A DNA stretch of 64,000 bases from Pezicula radicicola (taxonomy: Eukaryota > Ascomycota > Leotiomycetes > Helotiales > Dermateaceae), in assembly GCA_003008705.1 (NCBI GenBank), contig PDUO01000003.1:1434793-1498792 (forward strand), in the 5' to 3' direction. The translations under genes and the position numbers were made by a program. The notes beneath the pieces are model-generated. The model was not told the DNA's origin and ran no database searches. It saw only the letters and a program-made list of their open reading frames with translations. Positions 12,397-23,590 of the stretch are shown in pieces; the first letter of the stretch is position 1; the number at the start of each line of letters is the position of its first letter.

Positions 12397-13208
12397 TCAA
12401 TTTGGACCACCATGTTTCTTGATAGCCTCAACTAACTCTCGGTCAATCATGAGTGTCGCTAACTGAAGCTTGCCCTTGGTAGCTTCATTTTCATCGATAT
12501 CGGCATCGATACGCAGAATTTCTTGCTCCTCTTGTGCTGTCTGAATAGCTGCTGCCGCGCATGCATCGTCGAAGGTAGCCTTGGCCTCTTCAAAGATTTT
12601 CTCGGCCTCCTCACGCTCCGAAGCTATACGCTTTATGTTCTCCAACACAGCAGCCTTTCTGCGCTTCAGGTTCGCGTTCTCATTCTCAATGCTGAGGACA
12701 GCACTTGTAACTCGCAGATAGTTCACTTTGTCTGCACCCGCCGAGGTTGATGGGCGAGTTCCGTTGACTGTTGGATGTGATTCATCTACTGCGGAGGCTA
12801 TGGATTGTACTTCTTCTTGTGGGGTATCGTCTTCGGTTGTTGCAGGAGTTTCGTGTTCGACAGTTGTTTCGCTCTCGGCAGGAGTCTCGCTCTGGACAGT
12901 GGATTCGTCTGAAACCGGGGCTTGGGAGACAGCAGGTACTGGACTTTGCCTGAGTGGTGATGCTGGTGAAGAAGGGGTTTGGGGCCGCTGCGGAAAATAA
13001 TTAGTCTTCAATGAGTTATGAAAAACTGCTTCTTTGAGGTACTTACACCAGACTCATCCTTCTTCATTAAGTCTTTGATAGATGCTACAGAGCCTCGTCT
13101 TGAACTAGAAGGAGTTCCTCCCCTGGACTTCTGCCTGCGGTGTATGAACTGGAATGGAAACATTAGAAGTGACGTCTAAAATTGTGGGAGGTCCATACGT
13201 ACATGCAT
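12397..13208 (-). CDS. Small coiled-coil protein of unknown function
   Basis: I do not recognise this protein. I read three exons on the minus strand: a two-codon first exon at 13208-13203 (ATG CAT before a GTACGT donor), a middle exon starting FIHRRQKSRGGTPSSSRRGS, and the last exon of about 200 residues. The N-terminal half is serine/proline/threonine-rich and acidic, so probably disordered (for example ETPAESETTVEHETPATTED). The C-terminal ~110 residues, from NYLRVTSAVLSIENENANL, are strongly heptad-like and alanine/glutamate-rich, a likely coiled coil of the kind seen in kinetochore, spindle or trafficking adaptors. The protein ends ELVEAIKKHGGPN. No membrane segment or signal peptide is visible. 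The first tiny exon is the weakest part of the model; a start at the internal ATG in DLMKKDESG is possible. Confidence 0.6.
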
Positions 13209-14307
13209 GTTGAAATCTTGCCTGCAAGGTTCTGCTGATTGTGTTGTGTTGGTAGGGTGCAGATGGTGAGCTCTGATTTTTTCTCTCTCAAGGATGGGTG
13301 TTCGTCAGTTTAAGTAATGCGTGGATGGTGCAAGCTGAAGATCCACTTTTGAATTCCATTACTCATTTTACCACTGCAAGATCTCTGTTCACTGCTCATT
13401 TCAGATAAGCACCGCCTCGTTCGTCGCCATTTCGTAGAGTGATATGAAAGCCCAAGAAATATTTCTTCCTAACGGGGGGGTTGGAGCTCCACTAATGCTT
13501 GCTACTCGGTCCGTGCCGACCTGGCAGATATCGCTCGGCAGCATTCACCGTCGATCAGCAGCAGGGAACTGCGAGCCACGGACCAAGTAGTGATCATTGT
13601 CATTTCCTAATCATCTCGCTTTTTACTGACCGACTTTTGGGCAGCAACAGCAACGCCGAGGGTCGATGGTTTGTGTCGATGTTTTCCTCTGGATGAAGGC
13701 AGAAGTCGAGAATTGAGATTTTTATGAGAAGAATGCTCGTCTACGAGAGTGCTGGAGACGTGTAAGGCTCTGGAGCGAGTGAAAGAATGGGGTTTAAGGT
13801 TATCGCGATGGACCAAAATAATGGTGCTCTGCACAATTGCTGCTGTGGCTATTATCAGTATATCTTCGTTGCACAAACAGAGGCCACTAGCCGAGGCATT
13901 CCATGAACGCCGGAGTTTTGGCGGATCAACACAATCACTGTGCAGGTTTCCAATATCAACGTACTTGTACATATGCAATGCAGCTGTGTTGGCGGGCCAG
14001 CACAGATACCACGCAGGTTTCTAGTGGTAACGTCCTGAAGTACATGTACGGGAAGCTGTGTTGGCTGTGATGAGTTTTTCGCCACGTGGCTAGCGAGAAT
14101 CAAACCACTCAATTGTCGATTTTCCATCCTCAATACCTTTCTAGACCAGATACTGACGGCTTGAAAATAGTTCTATTAACTCAATCCAGAGAAGATTTTG
14201 TACCTCTGTGTTTGAAGGTACTTACAGGGAGATAGTGACCAATATTGTTTCCTATTTCGACTCATTTTGCCTTCGTCGCTTAATACTCAAATCCAACGCT
14301 TTTTATA
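13209..14307. other. Intergenic region with small inverted and direct repeats
   Basis: About 1.1 kb without a supported gene. It contains an imperfect inverted repeat (about 13502-13515 against 13576-13590, core GGTCCGTG/CACGGACC). It also has two diverged direct copies of a ~55-bp unit (about 13941-13993 and 14014-14067) sharing GCAGGTTTC and GCTGTGTTGGC. Confidence 0.45.
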
Positions 14308-16420
14308 CTATTTGATCCTGGCAGTTTCTATCGGCGCAGAGCTAAAGAGATGGTTTACTCGATGTGTCAGAGCTCCAAACCTTGTATAGAAATCAGTATT
14401 GTCATTATGGCGTTTCAATATTAGCGCCATAAAATAATCGGCATCTCCGTCGGGTTTCGAAATCACTCGAAATACCATGTTGTCATGGTCCGAAGATGAC
14501 TTGTGCGAAATACGTCCGATTTGTAGGCAATGCATAATATCTCCCTCTTCTACACAATCAGGGTCATGGAAAGGAAAGAAGTCCAGCGACATTCCGTCCT
14601 TGAGCTGTGTGATAAGTACAAAATCCTCAACATCACGAATGACTACCAAACGAAATCGTTGCACGCAGAGGAGGTCAGATGTATCGAGAAAACCTTCAGG
14701 ATGCGGCGTGTTGGCTTTTGTGACGATGGCTGAGAGTAGTGCTCCTTGGATTTTCAATTCTCCATTCAAGACAATTCCAAAAGGGTCCCGACTTGAGAGG
14801 GTGAAATGTGCACCTAGTACCTCAAGATGCGCGTCTTTTACGAAATCCACATCTCCCGAAGCGAATGGTTCATAAGTAATATTATCTGCATGTCGAGAAG
14901 CCCATGACCATGAAGGGGAAAATTTATGTCCTTCTCGGAAAGTCTTGGATACTCAGCTCGCCACAGAACAGCACGAGGTAAAGCAGTGTCCCAGAGACCA
15001 GCAAGGTACTGGCCATGTTTTCTGTTCTGAAATCTGTTGGCAAATCCTGAGAGTGCAAGTAACCAGTCAGACTCGCAGGTAATTTTTGTGCGAACATAGT
15101 CAACTATAACTTTGAGCCAAATTTCTTTCGCCTCTTGTACATCTGAATCATTATCGCTCGCATATAATTGTTTCGGCTTCCGTTCCCAAAACCTTGATCG
15201 AGGTCGTCCTTTTCGAGTCCGGTGCATTCACATCTTTGGTAAGAATTGCACTCAAAGATCAATTCAGATGCATGAAAGTGCAAAGTTCTCCTCGAAAGGT
15301 AACGCTCTTGGGATACCCAAGCACGATCCAGTAAAGGCGCAGCTGTGGTGAAGCTTCGAAGTGCACTGTTCTTGAAATCGTCGTGCGCCCAATAAAGATG
15401 TAGACGAACAAATACGGAATATTGATAATTGTCCCCAGTCTGGTTGAACTCATGCGTTGGTAGTGGCCACTTCCATAAACCAGCAATACCTACATCCTGG
15501 GGCATCTATCTATCCCCGAAACAATTGCCGAGACTGTTAGGAGACTGTGTGGCAGCAATATTGAGGTACGAATTCTTGTATATATCTGTCATTTTCGCGG
15601 CTTCTTGTTCACAGTCAAGCCTATCTTGCAATATACAGAGGGAATCAATCTAGACATATCGTATTCCAAGCCCTCTTTTCACTGCGATAGCATCCTGGAA
15701 AGTTTGGGGCAGCGCGGAGCTTCTAAACCCTCGCTTTCTCTCTTCCAGGGTGGCTCGTGTGGTCTTTATCATATGAGTACCACCCCAACAGTGACTCAAG
15801 GCAATGTATTTAGCGGTTTCGCCTTGAGACTCGTACAGTGATATGGTGTTTCTCAGTCTATGCGTACCAATATCAAGTACTCGTGTTGACAGCGGAGAGG
15901 GTTTGCTTGACTTGCATGAAATGTAGATTCTGTCACATGTCTCTAACCACTCCATCGTTCTGGAAAGATAATTTTCCAGGTTGAGTGTTCTAGGAACATT
16001 TCTGGCAGCACTGAATGCAGGCCAAGGTTGGGGATTCTCTATTGCATCCTAATTCAGCTACAAATTTATACTAAGAGAAGTGACTTACCTGCCAATGTAT
16101 AATATTCGAACCTAAATGCCATGTCCAACCTGCCATCTTCTGCATCGACATGGTTCTCTCTTATAAGAACTTTTAGTGTTGATCCACGCCTGCATACTGG
16201 ATCCATCGTATAGGGTAGAGCAGGATCCCATGGGTCTTCCATAGTTTACGGTAATGTTTCTACAATTGCTTTGATTCCTCTTTCGATGACCGAACAAGGC
16301 TCGCGGCCTGCTTTTGATGTTTTGGCAAGGTCCTGCGAATTTAAGCGGAGGACCTTTGGGCTATAGGGAACACACCGTCCTAATTCAACAAAAGCATTTG
16401 GAAAGGTATTTCAGTCGAGA
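14308..16420 (-). pseudogene. Heterokaryon-incompatibility (HET) domain gene, inactivated
   Basis: A relic of a HET-domain protein, the family that triggers cell death on fusion of unlike fungal strains. Family landmarks are all recognisable but scattered over three frames: CVPYSPKVLRLNSQDL and AGREPCSVIERGIKAIV upstream, YIALSHCWGG near 15790, Y-V-(stop)-IDSLCILQD near 15650, AWVSQERYLSRRTLHF near 15320, and PSWSWASRHA near 14900. Lesions are a TAG in place of the invariant Trp of YVWIDSLC at 15652-15650, a second TAG at 15508-15506, a frameshift between about 15230 and 15104, and another near 14920. A TAA just upstream of an ATG near 16240 may be a third stop or simply 5' of the start. The C-terminal 180 residues after 14850 stay open. 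Both internal TAGs fit C-to-T change at CpA. Confidence 0.82.
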
Positions 16421-16955
16421 TTTCGACAAATTGTACAAACAGTGTTTGTGGCCATCATGGGGCATGTTGTAGGGGCGGTTCCTCAAGGTGTCGTTGCTGA
16501 TGGTAGAGCTCTAGAGTAGTAGTGTAGAGACAAAGAAAAAACCCGGAATTTAAAAGCAAGCAGTATCAAAACAAAGCCGTCCGCAGCTAGGAAAAATCAC
16601 AAAGTCCTAAGGGAAGAGATTCAAGCATGAAGTTGTCGAGGGCAGGATCTTTCTGCACGGCGGCTATGAACACGCTAACCGCTTTGAGACGCGACCTTCC
16701 ATACCCTGGATCGAAAACTGGGCCAAACTCAGTAGGAGTGCCTCATTCATCTACACTTGACGCTGAGGTTTATAATCAACTGGAGGTCAGTTAGGTCCTT
16801 GAAGTAGGAGGAAGAACATGAGTCTGTAACTTGCTCGTCAAAATATAATGTGATACTTTCTAAACTAGTCAGTATTTTTAGCCTCGTGAGAATTAACGCA
16901 TCTTACCGAGCGCTCTAGGCCGTATGAGTATCTGGGGCCATTTCCAAACAAGTTC
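16421..16955. other. Intergenic region
   Basis: About 530 bp between the HET relic and the GTPase 3' end. A 58-codon open frame at 16627 has no recognisable feature, and I do not call it a gene. Confidence 0.5.
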
Positions 16956-17646
16956 TCACATAACGCTGCAACCGCCCTCACTCTGCCCGCCTTTGGCTGT
17001 GGTCGTCATGGCCGCCGTCCGACAAATATCCTCAAATACTTCCGTTACCAACTCACCCGTGACAGCGGAGCATTCCATATATTTATCACACCTCATCTCT
17101 TGGGCAATACGATAAGATTCCTGGGGATAGATAATACCATTTGGATCTTTCTCCGATCGGAGATCTCGCTTGAGTCCTAAGAGCAGTACTGGGAGATCTG
17201 GTTGATCTGTAAATGCAAGTTTTAATTCTTTTATCCACTGTTGAACATTACCAAGCTGGAACCTCAATTTAAGGGGGAAAAGAGCAACGTACAAGTCTTT
17301 GAACGTTGATGAGACTCAGCCGAGAAGAGATGTCGTAGCAGAGGACTACAACATTTGGCTTTAGAAGTCGCCAGTTTTCTGGACTACCTGTATCATAGAA
17401 CTCAAAACGATAGGGACGGTTGAAGAAGCGGATGTCGAAGATATATGGCTGATCACCGTCTCTGAGAAGAGTTATGGCTTCTTTGGTTGAAGCTGCGTCA
17501 TGACCTTTGCTGATTCTCCTGTGTCTCATGTCAATTCCGCTACTAGATAGACAACAATGAAGGTGTCTTGCTTACGAGAGAAACGTCAATTTCCCACAAT
17601 TAGCATCTCCAAGCAGCAGTATTGTAACTTCCGGAGGCTCAGACAT
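16956..17646 (-). CDS. Rho-family-like small GTPase with non-canonical nucleotide motifs
   Basis: A Ras-superfamily protein nearest in pattern to Rho. Three exons are joined: MSEPPEVTILLLGDANCGKL..., then RISKGHDAAS..., then LGNVQQWIKELKLAF.... The protein ends in a CaaX box (CSVM), predicting prenylation and membrane attachment. The Rho-like C-terminal half is good: LLGLKRDLR for the G4 region and YMECSAVTGELVTEVFEDI for G5. The catalytic motifs deviate. The P-loop is GDANCGKL, with Leu where Ser/Thr binds Mg2+. The G3 motif is DTGSPE instead of DTAGQE, losing the usual Gly and catalytic Gln. SAK of G5 is SAV. It may bind nucleotide weakly or signal without hydrolysis. The gene is otherwise intact and divergent from PUS3 about 180-330 bp away. 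Confidence 0.75.
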
Positions 17647-17823
17647 GGTTTTGATATGTCAAGTGAAGGAAGTTTGAGACTGGGCTGGGTGTGAGGTTCT
17701 CGAAAATAGTAGTCATGTGAAGATAAGATAAGAACGACTTGGCACCAAAACAGAATAGGAAAAAATTGACGGCGAAAGAATTTGTGGTGAGTCAATCCGG
17801 CCATTCTACTCCCATCCGAGGGC

Positions 17824-19782
17824 ATGAGGCCCTTTGTAATTCGATACATTAGAAGGCTCGAAGTCTGGAACTCGTCAAAAGCACGCTTTATCCATACATC
17901 AAAGAGCCAGAAGTACACTAAGAGTGATCTATCAACAAAAAAGGAGGCACATAACGGACAAGTAGAAACCGCAAAGATGGAGCAGAAGCCAGATTATACG
18001 GCTTGGTCCCACGAAAGCCTGATAGAAAGGGTTACGCAGCTTGAGTTGGAGTTGAAGAACAAAACACAGAGGTCTGTGGTCTCCATGTAGTCTTTAATCT
18101 GCGCATCCACTCACCATAAGAATAGTCTAACTATAACTCCCCCGCCTAAGAAGAGTTGGAAGAAACCACGAACCGAACGCGAGTTTGATCCCTCTAAGTA
18201 CTCTACTCGACTTATAGCTCTAAAGCTTGCATATCTGGGGAAACAGTACAATGGTTTCGAGTACCATAGCGGCCATGAAACGCCTTTGCCAACGATCGAG
18301 GAAGAGTTATGGAAGGCGTTCAATAAGGCGAGGTTGATCTTTCCAAAAGGTGCGCATCCTTTGGCTCCTGGGGAGGTCAATTGGGAAGGATGCGAGTATT
18401 CGAAGTGTGGACGTACAGATAAGGGAGTTAGTGCTTTTGGGCAGGTGATAGGTATTCGGGTGCGGAGTAACAGACCACTTGCGAAGAAAAAAGAGAAGGT
18501 GGTGGATCATATCGAGAACTTGGAGTCGGAGCCTATTCAGGAGTTCAAAGAAGGCTTTGAAGATTTGCATAACACCAATCCGCGGGACGGTGCTCTCGAA
18601 ATGGCATCCCCTCCTTTGACTCCGTCAAGGATACGAGAAGAGGAGTCCGGGCTTGACATTGAAGAGCCAGAATACGAAGAAGCCCTTGCATTTGACCCCA
18701 TTGCTGACGAGATTCCATATGCTTCACTTCTCAACAAAATTCTTCCGCCTGATATCCGCATCCTAGCTTGGTGTCCATCACCACCCCTCGACTTCTCAGC
18801 ACGCTTCTCATGCCGAGAACGGCGGTACAGATATTTCTTCACCCAGCCAGCATTCCATCCAACACCTCACCAACTTGAGCAGCAGTTACGCCCAGGAAGT
18901 AGCCCACGAATTAAAGATTCATGGCTGGATATCACAGCAATGAGAGAGGCTGCAAAGCTGTACGAAGGATTGCACGATTTCAGAAATTTCTGCAAAGTGG
19001 ATGCTGGAAAACAAATCTCGAATTTTGAAAGAACGATCTTCTTTGCTGATATTGAAGAGGTTGAGGACCGGACGGGAGAGCTCAACTATATTAATGGACA
19101 ACACTTTACCCCTGCTACACCTACAGAAGGTAGCCCTAAAGTATATACGTTCACTCTTCATGGTTCAGCATTCCTATGGCATCAAGTTCGACATATGGTA
19201 GCAATCTTGTTCCTTGTTGGACAAGGTCTGGAGGCGCCCTCCATTGTATCGGAGCTATTGGACGTAAAGAAGAATCCATGTCGACCTACGTACGAGATGG
19301 CAGACGACACGCCTCTAGTCCTGTGGGACTGCGTGTTTCCCCATGAAAACGACCCAGATCGCAAAAATGCTTTACAATGGCACTACCAAGGCGACCAACC
19401 CGGCTTTGGGGACGGCAAGTTTGGACCGGGTGGATTGCTGGATGGTTTATGGGGGGTGTGGAGAGAACGAAAGATTGATGAGATACTAGTAGGCAATCTC
19501 ATGGGCGTCGTTGCATCGCAAGGCCTACCTATCTCCGAACTGAGCTCGAACCTCGCGACCAAAGGAGAGCGAAGTCAAAAAGTCTTTGACGGTGGCAACA
19601 CACCTCGTTTGCAAGGAAAATATACCCCCGTGATGCAGAAACCACGATTACGAAGCGTGGAAGTCGTTAATGAAGAGTACGCAATCAAGAAAGGCTTTGA
19701 GAGTGCGGCAGATTTGAGGCTCCAGGGCTTCAAGCGTCTAAACATCCAGCCTCAGCTGCCCATAGATACCTTAGACGAGTAA
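17824..19782 (+). CDS. PUS3: tRNA pseudouridine(38/39) synthase
   Basis: Deg1/Pus3-type TruA-family enzyme that makes pseudouridine at positions 38/39 of the tRNA anticodon stem-loop. The intron is 18072-18125 (54 bp); exon 2 runs 18126-19782. The catalytic Asp is in CGRTDKGVSAFGQV near 18415. Other family blocks are LKLAYLGKQYNGFEYH, LAWCPSPPLDFSARFSCRER, HDFRNFCKVD and FLWHQVRHMVAILFLVGQG. From the conventional start at 17977 (MEQKPDYTAWSHESL) the protein has 583 residues, normal for filamentous fungi. An in-frame ATG at 17824 would add 51 residues that are arginine-rich (MRPFVIRYIRRLEVWN...) and resemble a mitochondrial presequence; I give the longer span but consider 17977 equally likely. 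The fungal insert between the two TruA halves is acidic. Confidence 0.93.
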
Positions 19783-19940
19783 AAGAGAGGCGCACAGCTT
19801 GGATATGTGGGCGTTGGATCAAACAAAAGGACAGACGGGATATCAATCACAGTCTCCGTGTGACGATACAGAGTGACATAATGCCAGTCCATAAACATCG
19901 TAGACATGAACATAAACTCATTCCAACATACATTTCCCCA

Positions 19941-20624
19941 TCATCTCTTCCCTTTCTCCGGGACAGACTCCGGCTCATACAGACAACCCCTCACACCCCT
20001 CCAAACCGTCTCAACAAGCTTCCTCCTCGGCAACAACCTAGGAAAGCAAACCACAACCTCCTCCTCCCCTTCCACCACAATAACCAAATAATACCTCACT
20101 TCAAACCCTCTAAACGCCTCATTAATAAAAATATCCTGTATCTTCTGCGTAGGGATAAACCTCGTCGTAGCCGTACTAAGATATGTAGCCGCGCTCGAAC
20201 TCGTCTGAATCCCCAGCCCCCGCAGAACAAGCAGAGATTCCGTAGTATGTATGCGCAGAAATATAGCATACAGCAGCATAAAAGCCGTAGGTATTAAGAC
20301 CACAACTGGAATTTTGGAGGCTAGTCGTGTTGCTGTGTTTCCAAGGGAAGATTCGTGAATTCGCTGGATGCTATACCAGATGAAATCGTCGGTGAATATA
20401 GCTGGTGGTGCTTCATATGGTTGGATTGGTGTGGATAATGGTGACAGACTCCATTTTGAGCAGAGGAGAAGGAGGACTGAGAGACCGATCAGGAGACGGA
20501 GGAGATTGGTTAGGAGAAGGAGGATGCGTTGTGGGAGGGAGAGGGTAGGTGATGTTGAGATGGTGAATTCGGCGGTTGTAGGGGAGGGACGCCGTGTTAG
20601 GAGGTGTGGTTTTGCTGTTAGCAT
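19941..20624 (-). CDS. GPI15: GPI-GlcNAc transferase subunit PIG-H
   Basis: Subunit of the ER complex that transfers N-acetylglucosamine to phosphatidylinositol, the first step of GPI-anchor synthesis. A single exon encodes 227 residues. Two membrane stretches are visible: residues ~32-58 (LLLLTNLLRLLIGLSVLLLL) and ~108-125 (VVVLIPTAFMLLYAIFL). The PIG-H domain follows: TESLLVLRGLGIQTSS, then FIPTQKIQDIFINEAFRGFEVRYYLVIVVEG and VCFPRLLPRRKLVETVWRGVRGCL. This pattern of two transmembrane helices then the domain is the family layout. It is convergent with PUS3. A palindromic pair of GATA sites lies about 80 bp before the start codon. Confidence 0.88.
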   Translation of the reverse strand: MLTAKPHLLTRRPSPTTAEFTISTSPTLSLPQRILLLLTNLLRLLIGLSVLLLLCSKWSLSPLSTPIQPYEAPPAIFTDDFIWYSIQRIHESSLGNTATRLASKIPVVVLIPTAFMLLYAIFLRIHTTESLLVLRGLGIQTSSSAATYLSTATTRFIPTQKIQDIFINEAFRGFEVRYYLVIVVEGEEEVVVCFPRLLPRRKLVETVWRGVRGCLYEPESVPEKGKR

Positions 20625-20703
20625 TGTGGTTGCGCGTTTGTGGTGTGTTGGCGCATTGGGAGTTGAGAGTGTAGTTGATATGAACGGAGGTTAAAAATAA
20701 AAC

Positions 20704-20717
20704 CTTATCGCGATAAG
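20704..20717. promoter_or_regulatory. Palindromic double GATA site upstream of PIG-H
   Basis: CTTATCGCGATAAG is a perfect 14-bp palindrome made of two head-to-head GATAAG sites, the core bound by fungal GATA factors. It lies about 80 bp before the PIG-H start. A CACGTG E-box follows at 20729-20734. Function is inferred only from the motif. Confidence 0.4.
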
Positions 20718-21084
20718 AGCTTTTGGGTCACGTGTATTGTGTCGAAAATGGTCTTTAAGAGGTAGGTATGAAAGTACAATAAGTGTATTTCATGACAGTG
20801 CTTCATTGAATCGCTTTCGTACCATTTGTTATGTTATTTTAAGCTAGGAAACCAATGGCCGGTATTTCTCTGCCAATTGGCACAAGCCCTGAAGTTATCA
20901 TACAACAATCCAGTAGCGTTGTAACACGGACCTCCAGGACAACGCAAGGAGTTAGCTACACCAAAGAGATTCGAACATCAACATGACAAAATCTAATTAT
21001 TATCCTTCTTGTGCTCTCTTCCACACTCTATGTTCCATGCGACACCATCTCGCCTTCACTACCCATTACCTGTCCTACTAACTC

Positions 21085-23590
21085 TTACAGTGGGCTCGAG
21101 AAGTCATACTTGCTCGCAACGCCTTGCTTTGTCAAGATGCGCTCGATCTCGTCGGGCGTGGTAAACGGGAACAGCTTCCACGCTGAATTCTCCTTATAGA
21201 ATCCCGGGAATGCGATGTCCAGCAGTTGGTGCAGTTTACCGCCACGCGCCAGCTTGTCTAGTGGTTGGTCAGGCTTGATAACGTCGAAGCCCCAGGTTGT
21301 CATGGTGGTAGGAGTCCAGCCCTAATCGGAGTGTGTCAGTCAAAAGATCTAGAGTGGATTGGCTATTATCGAGGGGACAGCCCAACTTACCAATGTGTAG
21401 AAGCGATCACCTCTCGTCAAGGCGACGGCATCACTCAAAATGGCCCTCGTGATGGTGTAGCCTCCGCAGAGTCCCGAACCGGGATACACGGGTTTCTTCG
21501 ATTCTTCGAAAATAACGCCTGGGTAGAGTTCCACAAAATCGGGCTCCTTGTAGAGCGTCTTCAAGGCTTCCTGGATTTCTGGGTCGGGATTGATGTCCTG
21601 GAAGCTCTTGTGTGGCGTGAGGTCCATGAATTTGCGCAACTCATTCAGTGTACCGACGTGCCAGCTACGAGCCTGGCTCATACCAAGCACGCTGATAAGT
21701 TTGAGAACTGTAGGTGTTTGGCGAGCCCCGAAGGCAGCTGCGAATCTGCGTCAGTAGTTGGTCACGAGGAGATAATGATTGGAAAGAAGAGGTTTTATTC
21801 TTACCAGCAACATCGTTCGTGCTCTCCGCAATAAGCTTCGCCAGAGCCGTTGAGTCGAAGTAGCCGGCCTTGTTGCGCTTCAAGCCATTGAAAGTGCGTT
21901 CTTCAGGTTTCTGTGCCATGAGCTCTTCCCTCCACTTCCCAAGCCCTGTGAGAAATTCTCTGAGAGGCAACTTGGAGACATCTTTGCCTGGCCACAGCTT
22001 TCCAAAGAAGTCTTCAGACCACTTTTCGTCTCTGGCGCTGACAGTCGAATGCCAGCGGTAGATGAGGTTGAACTCGACCGAGACTTGGTTGCCGACACCA
22101 AGTGGGAAAGATCCTTGTGGGAAATCTTCAGAATAGGGATTACGAGGGTCTAGGACCCAGTCGGATTCAGGGGCATAATTCATGTTTAAGATTGTCCTAA
22201 CGTAGTCTCCGAGGATGATATTCACGTACAGGCCACAGGTAACACTATTTGCTAGGTCAGTAGGGGCAGTAGTCGACCTTAGTCGGTAGATTAGTAGAAC
22301 TTACAGTCTTGCAACGTTGAAGAGGTCTTTGTCGACCTCTTTCTCGGCGTCCTTGCCGAAGCGTGGATTGGGGCTGAACCTTCCACCTTCGTTGATGCGT
22401 TTCAATTCTGATGCAACATAGTTGTGAAAGCGATTGAAACTGATCAAGAACGCAGAAACTCCGGGGGGGAAAGTCAGAAGACGATATTCACTGAACGTGT
22501 CCGGCTTGAGCAAGCCGTCTTTCATAGTGCGGACAGCTTCCTGTTCCTCCTTATTGTTACCATATAGTGGGGACAGATCAAGATAGGATGAGGTAGTTGA
22601 AATGTTATAGTTTGGATTGGCGCTATCGTCACCAGTTCGGAAGATATCTGAACGATTATCAGCTTCACTACTGGCCAGGAGCTTAATGGAGGGACACAAA
22701 CCGTGGATGATGATAGTAGCCAAGTAGAATAACATGCTGGAAATCTTATTTGGGTGCTCTTTAGGTGCTCCTTGACGAGCCAGTAGCTCTGTTAAACATT
22801 AACGGGTGCAACATCTAGCGATGGCTATCTGGGCACGTACTGTCGAACACCTCATAAGGATCTGGGTATGTTCTCCCTGGTGTTAAGGAAGTGACACTTC
22901 TTGCATATGGCTGACCTGCCGCTCCGAGCTTTGGATACAGGAAGTTCTCACAAAAGTTAGTAAACCAGATGCCATGTAATCTGCTATGGCGGTCTTACAT
23001 TGTTAGATCCATCTGGAGTACGATACTCATTCTCATCGCCCAGGTATGACAATGGCGGATGCTGCAAGGTATCCCACAATCCCTTAACTAGGGTCCCGGT
23101 GAGCTTCCTCTGTACCTTGGAGTCGTCGGGCAATGAAGTCGCAAGCTGGATGACACGCTCCATCTGCATTGAGTCTTTAGTTAGTAAAGCGGCACGATGC
23201 GTTCACCCGGTTTCCAAGAATGTGCAAACCCACCAAATAACTCTTGTCTTCGAGACCTTCTCCAGCAACCTTTGTGTGGACAATATCAATGAGAACACCG
23301 ATATCGTCATCGATTCGAAGTGCCTGGCTCTTCCCATCCTGAATGAGCTCCTTGTTGGATTGCAGATAATCAAGTGTGTCTCTGAGAAGGTTGCCCCAAT
23401 CAGTGGATCCGTCGCGTTTGGCTTGTGCAGTCGTCTCGTCATCCTTCACACCATTCACATCGCCGAGGAGTGCATCAAAGCGCCCAATGACTTTGTTGAG
23501 AAGTGGTTCGGGTTTGGCTATTAAGTCTGTGCCCATGTGGGACTTTACAATGTCAAGAAGCCCCTTGAGGCTAGGGAACAATGAAGCCAT
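21085..23590 (-). CDS. Fatty-acid dioxygenase of the Ppo/linoleate diol synthase family, lacking the P450 half
   Basis: An animal-peroxidase-fold haem dioxygenase that converts linoleic or oleic acid to hydroperoxides used as oxylipin signals. The start MASLFPSLKGLLDIVKSHMG resembles the family. Exons recovered include YLGDENEYRTPDGSNN, GRTYPDPYEVFDS, FYLATIIIHDIFRTGDD (distal-His region, joined across a 50-bp intron), YLDLSPLYGNN, FNRFHNYVASEL and EFNLIYRWHSTVS (near 22060; proximal-His and catalytic-Tyr motif). The C-terminal linker runs RGGKLHQLLDIAFPGFY to KQGVASKYDFSSPL, then a stop at 21085. In PpoA-type fusions this point leads into a cytochrome P450 that isomerises the product; here nothing P450-like follows. 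At least eight introns are present. Product specificity cannot be read from sequence alone. Confidence 0.87.

Noticed and set aside
20940..20985. Possible tRNA T-arm (GTTCGAATC) on the minus strand
   Set aside because: The flanking bases do not pair as a T-stem and no anticodon or D-arm is found.
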